A stretch of DNA of 64,000 bases from JBFMDN01 sp040753915. GTDB taxonomy: Bacteria > Desulfobacterota > Desulfomonilia > Desulfomonilales > Desulfomonilaceae. The position numbers and the translations under genes were made by a program. The notes beneath the pieces were generated by a model. The model was not told the DNA's origin, did not search any database, and worked only from the letters and a program-made list of their open reading frames with translations. Below, piece by piece: positions 60,376-64,000 of the stretch (the first letter of the stretch is position 1; the number at the start of each line of letters is the position of its first letter). The stretch spans positions 1 to 64,000 of the forward strand of contig JBFMDN010000007.1 of NCBI GenBank assembly GCA_040753915.1. Direction: 5' to 3'.

Positions 60376-61770
60376 ATGAGACTCGCGGTCAAAGAATTGC
60401 TCAGGTCAGTCCCTGACCGTCTTTGGAGAAGGCTTCGTCGCATTTACGGGAGTCTTCCGGACAATATCAAGTACGGAAAGGCGTTCACGGAAGGGGTGGC
60501 GCTCCTCAAAGAAAGCGAGCAATGGGATGTGAACCGTCTCGTGGCGTACCAAGAAGAACGCCTGCACGTGCTGGTGAGCCATTGCTATGCAAATGTGCCC
60601 TATTATCGACGAATATTCAAAGAACGTGGACTCTCCCCGGACGATATCAAGACCGTGGAAGATCTCGGAAAACTCCCCTTCCTTACCCGACAGATCGTGA
60701 GGCAGGAAAAGGAGAATCTCATTGCTACCAACATTCCGTGGTACAGACGAGATCCCGTGCACACGGCGGGGAGCACCGGATCACCCCTGGATTTCTTCTA
60801 CGACGAGACCACTACGCCCTTTAACCGAGCTCTGGCACTGAGGCATCTCCGTTGGCTCGGGTACGCAAAGGGTGATACAGTGGCCCGATTTCGGGACCCG
60901 TACGGCATCGACCTCGAGAAGCTGGCCGAGCGCGACCTCTTCGGTCGGGAGTTGAGGTTGACCCTTTGGCGAGGAGATGAGAAAGAGCTCCAGTTGGTCG
61001 CTCGGGAGCTACAGCTTTTTAGGCCTGCATATATCAGTGCGTGGCCCTCCTGCCTCTATCTCCTGGCCCGATGGCTGAGGAGAAATTCCGTGCGGCTCGA
61101 TCCCCCAAAATATATTGTCACGTCCTCGGAGAATATCTATCCTCACATGCGCGAAGTGATAGAAGAGACATTCCAAGCGCCTTTGTCTGACTGGTACGGA
61201 CAGGAAGAATCAGTGGCCATAGCCATGCAATGCCCAGAGGCAAGGAATTACCACATTCAAATGGAGATGGGGATTGTTGAGCTTCTTCCTTGGAAAGACG
61301 AATATCGAGAGATTGTGGGTACCTGCTTGCACAACATGGTTATGCCGTTCCTGCGGTATAGGACGGGAGATCTGTGCAAAGAAGGTGCCGGGCCGTGTGC
61401 CTGCGGGAGGCATCATCCGGTCTTGTCGGAGATCTCCGGCCGAGACGGCGACTTCATAGTAACGCCGGACATGCGCTGCATTTCACCTCTCGGCCTCAAC
61501 CACGTCGTGTACCACCTGGAAGAGATCAAAGAATCCCAGATCATCCAGGAGGATCTGGATCACTTGCGGGTAAAGGTGGTCCCATGGAAGGATGTCGCTC
61601 CCCACGCGTTGACGGCACTTGAGGATAGGGTCCGATCCTATCTGGGAGGACGCGATATGCGGATCTCACTGGAAGTCGTTGAGGAAATCCCCCGTTCCGC
61701 AACTGGCAAGAAGCCGTTCGTGCTCTCCAGGTTGCCCGTGGCCACGGTCGAGCTCCGGTGCGGCTTGTAA
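60376..61770 (+). CDS. CapK/PaaK-like adenylate-forming ligase
   Basis: 464 aa. The AMP-binding signature TAGSTGSPLDFFYDE is intact, followed by the F-x-P-x-Y region, SDWYGQEESV, and YRTGDLCKEG. The family includes phenylacetate-CoA ligase and CapK-type proteins found in capsule clusters, thought to activate an acyl group for transfer to the polysaccharide. The C-terminal Lys in ATGKKPF is present. It lies between the repeat-rich spacer and the ligase gene. Confidence 0.88.
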   Translation: MRLAVKELLRSVPDRLWRRLRRIYGSLPDNIKYGKAFTEGVALLKESEQWDVNRLVAYQEERLHVLVSHCYANVPYYRRIFKERGLSPDDIKTVEDLGKLPFLTRQIVRQEKENLIATNIPWYRRDPVHTAGSTGSPLDFFYDETTTPFNRALALRHLRWLGYAKGDTVARFRDPYGIDLEKLAERDLFGRELRLTLWRGDEKELQLVARELQLFRPAYISAWPSCLYLLARWLRRNSVRLDPPKYIVTSSENIYPHMREVIEETFQAPLSDWYGQEESVAIAMQCPEARNYHIQMEMGIVELLPWKDEYREIVGTCLHNMVMPFLRYRTGDLCKEGAGPCACGRHHPVLSEISGRDGDFIVTPDMRCISPLGLNHVVYHLEEIKESQIIQEDLDHLRVKVVPWKDVAPHALTALEDRVRSYLGGRDMRISLEVVEEIPRSATGKKPFVLSRLPVATVELRCGL

Positions 61771-61798
61771 CTCATAGAGATTGGTATGAGGTCATGCG

Positions 61799-63292
61799 AT
61801 GGATAGAGCGTCAGGATCGATGTATGGAGCTCACTCCGGAGAGATTCCGAACGAACGCCGGTCCCCGGCGATAAGCTACGCGGTAGCCGCGGTCCTCTCC
61901 ATCGTCGCGGGATTCGCATTCGCCTGGGCATCCAAGGCCGGAATCAAACCGGTGATCGCGTTCTTCGTGGGAATATTCATGCTTTTGGTCCTCAGCCTCT
62001 TCCTGAATCGCTTAAAATCCTTTCTCATCTTTGCCCTCATCGTCTCGATTCCTCTCCAGGTGACGTTCCACCTTATTCACGACCCCCTGCCCATCGAGAC
62101 CACCCCGTTCATGGCAGGGGTGCCGGTGGACATGGTGGATGTTATCCTTGCGCTGCTGTACGGCCACTGGTTGTCAACTGTGGCGTGGACCAAAAAGGCA
62201 GCCCCTCTGAGGATCGGACATCCATTTGGTACGCTCCTCCTCCTGTGGCTGGGAGTCTCGCTCCTGACCAGCTACTTCGCGGCACATGCGTTCCGGTACA
62301 GCCTGTATGAATTGGTCCATCTCGGGAAAGGGTTTCTTCTCTACTTGTACCTCGTCAACAACACCTCCACGGAGAAAGAGCTGCGGCTCATCGTTTTCGC
62401 ACTCTTCGCGGGTATGTCAGCGCACGCGCTCTATGCGAGCTTCCAATACGCGACAGGATGGAACTACACGCTCCATGGGGAAACCACGAAGTGGATCGGC
62501 CCGGAAGGGTTTCGGTCCATCGGATTCTTTGGCAGTCCTGACGCTGCGGCAGTTTTGATGACGTTCGTCCTTCCCCTGGCAGTGGCCTACTATTTTGTGG
62601 TCCGAGAGGATTCCTTGCGACTGTGGGTTCTCTTCGGAATTATCTCTGCGATTCCGGGGCAGCTGGCAACCAAGGTAAGAGCCGCCTGGCTGGCTACATT
62701 CATCGCAATTAGCACGTTCGTGTTTGTTAGTTATTTTCGGGGCAGAATCTCCTCAATGGGTCTTATCAAGACCATTCTTGCGGGAATTCTCGTGCTCGCC
62801 TTGGCGGGTCCGTTCATATACGTCAGATTCAAAGGGGGCACCTATGGAGAAGACCGCGTCCCCCTTGTCTGGACAGCGATAAACATGATCCACGATCGAT
62901 GGGTCCTCGGGGTAGGGTTGAACAACTATTTCTTCAACATTGAACAGTATGTGCCAATTACATTTAGACACCAGTGGGCGTACACGGTGCACAACGAATA
63001 CCTCTTGCGCGTGGCCGAGGGCGGGATCTTCGGGTTTCTTCTCTACTATACCCTGTGCCTGGCCCTCATTATCAAGCTGTGGAAGATCACGAAATCTTCA
63101 TCGCCGCTTCTCTATGCGGTCTCCCTCGGTTTGTTCTCGGCCATGATCGGCTCAATACCCCATCGTGTGTTCTCATTTTACCATTACAGCAACGTGTACA
63201 ATCAATTCATGGTGGTCCTCGCCATAGCTATTCTCGCTGAGCGACTCTATCGGGCTGGGCTCGCAAGAGATTCTTCTTCCGGATCCCCGTGA
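61799..63292 (+). CDS. O-antigen ligase / polymerase family membrane protein
   Basis: 497 aa; GAGG precedes the ATG. About eleven membrane helices with a large periplasmic loop after residue 330. The loop carries VLGVGLNNYFFNIEQYVP and the conserved WaaL/Wzy His in VHNEYLLRVAEGGIFGF, the marks of the Wzy_C (O-antigen ligase) family. It joins or polymerises lipid-linked oligosaccharides in the periplasm. The N-terminal 25 residues are cytosolic. Confidence 0.9.
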   Translation: MDRASGSMYGAHSGEIPNERRSPAISYAVAAVLSIVAGFAFAWASKAGIKPVIAFFVGIFMLLVLSLFLNRLKSFLIFALIVSIPLQVTFHLIHDPLPIETTPFMAGVPVDMVDVILALLYGHWLSTVAWTKKAAPLRIGHPFGTLLLLWLGVSLLTSYFAAHAFRYSLYELVHLGKGFLLYLYLVNNTSTEKELRLIVFALFAGMSAHALYASFQYATGWNYTLHGETTKWIGPEGFRSIGFFGSPDAAAVLMTFVLPLAVAYYFVVREDSLRLWVLFGIISAIPGQLATKVRAAWLATFIAISTFVFVSYFRGRISSMGLIKTILAGILVLALAGPFIYVRFKGGTYGEDRVPLVWTAINMIHDRWVLGVGLNNYFFNIEQYVPITFRHQWAYTVHNEYLLRVAEGGIFGFLLYYTLCLALIIKLWKITKSSSPLLYAVSLGLFSAMIGSIPHRVFSFYHYSNVYNQFMVVLAIAILAERLYRAGLARDSSSGSP

Positions 63293-63822
63293 GCCAGGAC
63301 ACGGACGTTCAAATGCTCGTGCATTGGCGCATTGCCGCCGGTGGGCGTGCTTTCGATTTCCTTCTGATGGAGCTCGGAAGAGTCTTTATGGGGAGCTCCC
63401 TTGCCGTCCGCTCACCGTGTCAAGTATGGATAATGATCACCTTCCTCCAGGAACTACCTCCCAATGTTCCGGCAAACTGCGCTCCTGCAAAATCCTCTAA
63501 AAGTTTGATACCCCGCTGGGTTCGTCCGTTTATCTAGAATTAATATTAATAAATCAGCTTTAAAATTGACAATTACAAGATAATTATGATAACGTCACAC
63601 TCAACGAGTTTCGCCCGGTCTCAAGACCGAAATGACCGGCATTGATCCAATGTCCTATAGTCCCCGCTCTTTCTTCTCACGAGAGAAACGAACGCGGGGT
63701 TTCCGTTGAGGTGGTGTCGTGAATTGGCTCGACCGACCGGGTCTCCCGGGCTGGGGCCCGACGGCAGCAGAGATGCAATGTCCGCAGGGTCGAGTTGGGA
63801 TCTGAACGTGGAGGAGAAAGAG
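63293..63822. other. Intergenic stretch with an AT-rich promoter region
   Basis: No gene supported. The AT-rich segment from about 63538 to 63595 holds the third copy of the TTGACA-N13-TATGAT motif. A few small frames lack ribosome binding sites. Confidence 0.45.
63566..63590 (+). promoter_or_regulatory. Promoter-like TTGACA-N13-TATGAT, third copy
   Basis: TTGACA at 63566-63571 and TATGAT at 63585-63590 with thirteen bases between, the same as at 58614 and near-identical to 55196. It lies 232 bases before the next ATG, so a long leader follows if it is active. Confidence 0.4.
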
Positions 63823-64000
63823 ATGTCAGGGGATGCGACGGCCATAGAGCCCAAGAACCCGAACGCTGACCCGAATTCGGAAGAGCCGCGCGAGGAGAAT
63901 TCCAGCGGCGCAGGGATTCAGAAGAGTTCCCCGCGCAGAGGATGGAGGTTTTTCTGGTGCATGGCTCTGTTGCTTCTGTCAGGGGCGTTTTACTTGTCAT
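63823..64000 (+). CDS. N-terminal part of a membrane protein, cut by the window edge
   Basis: About 59 codons are visible. GGAGGAGAAAGAG precedes the ATG. A polar, Pro/Glu/Asn-rich N-terminal 40 residues precede a hydrophobic segment (FFWCMALLLLSGAFYLS) that is probably the first membrane helix. By context it could be a chain-length regulator or another exopolysaccharide membrane protein, but the visible part shows no motif. Confidence 0.65.
   Translation, partial: MSGDATAIEPKNPNADPNSEEPREENSSGAGIQKSSPRRGWRFFWCMALLLLSGAFYLS

Noticed and set aside
1..64000. tRNA, rRNA, CRISPR array, tmRNA, selC or SRP RNA
   Set aside because: I looked for T-loop and anticodon-like patterns, regularly spaced repeats and ribosomal sequence in the intergenic stretches and found none; a covariance-model search would be needed to be certain.

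Overview
The window reads as a chromosomal segment of a free-living Gram-negative bacterium, most likely a deltaproteobacterium (Desulfobacterota). Support comes from the Bpt-type aminoacyl-tRNA-protein transferase, a bacterial SelB, separate secD and secF genes behind tgt-yajC, QueH-type queuosine synthesis, a PSP1/RicT gene behind holB, and many PAS sensor kinases. Genus-level placement (something like Desulfomonile) is only a guess. No rRNA, tRNA, CRISPR array, prophage or complete insertion sequence was recognised.

Layout. (1) 0.35-14.9 kb is a housekeeping block. On the minus strand it holds bpt, a CoA-disulfide-reductase-like flavoprotein, mutL and ruvB. On the plus strand it holds yebC, ruvC-ruvA, tgt, yajC, secD, secF, holB and a ricT-like gene. 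(2) 15.1-21.5 kb holds a periplasmic solute-binding protein, selB, queH, an exported class I glutamine amidotransferase, a flippase-like membrane protein and two small exported proteins. Tgt and QueH belong to the same queuosine pathway. (3) 21.8-26.6 kb is a tightly packed sugar/lipid modification cassette (DegT aminotransferase, DPM-like glycosyltransferase, cupin, two methyltransferases) followed by an M20 amidohydrolase. (4) 26.5-28.6 kb holds two paralogous minus-strand genes that share an N-terminal helical module plus zinc ribbon. One ends in two membrane helices, the other in an eight-repeat PQQ-type propeller. (5) 29-51 kb is an accessory and signalling region: a polytopic membrane protein, a receiver-PAS-TPR protein, two radical SAM proteins (one beside an iron-sulfur-flavoprotein-like gene), a hybrid kinase with a DivK-like partner, a GH13_18 phosphorylase beside an ADP-ribosylglycohydrolase remnant, a class III cyclase, a DUF433/DUF5615 toxin-antitoxin-like pair, two PAS kinases and a gamma carbonic anhydrase. 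(6) 51.8-54.2 kb has an AraC regulator and an acyl-CoA dehydrogenase. (7) 55.2-64 kb is an exopolysaccharide locus: two beta-barrel-like outer-membrane proteins, a Wza-like lipoprotein, a NodB deacetylase, a CapK/PaaK-like ligase, an O-antigen ligase/polymerase and the start of one more membrane protein.

Non-coding structure is rich from 28 kb onward. Two inverted copies (41.7 and 54.7 kb) of a roughly 220-bp palindromic element look like a MITE. Short hairpins recur at 44.3, 59.9 and 60.3 kb, and TACGG palindromes at 32.0 and 55.0 kb. A TTGACA-N13-TATG motif recurs in front of three parts of the exopolysaccharide locus. The most unusual single observation is an in-frame TGA at 59410-59412 inside an otherwise open outer-membrane protein frame, followed at once by a hairpin with bacterial-SECIS geometry, in a genome that encodes SelB. 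It may be a selenocysteine codon or a plain nonsense mutation; the sequence alone does not decide.
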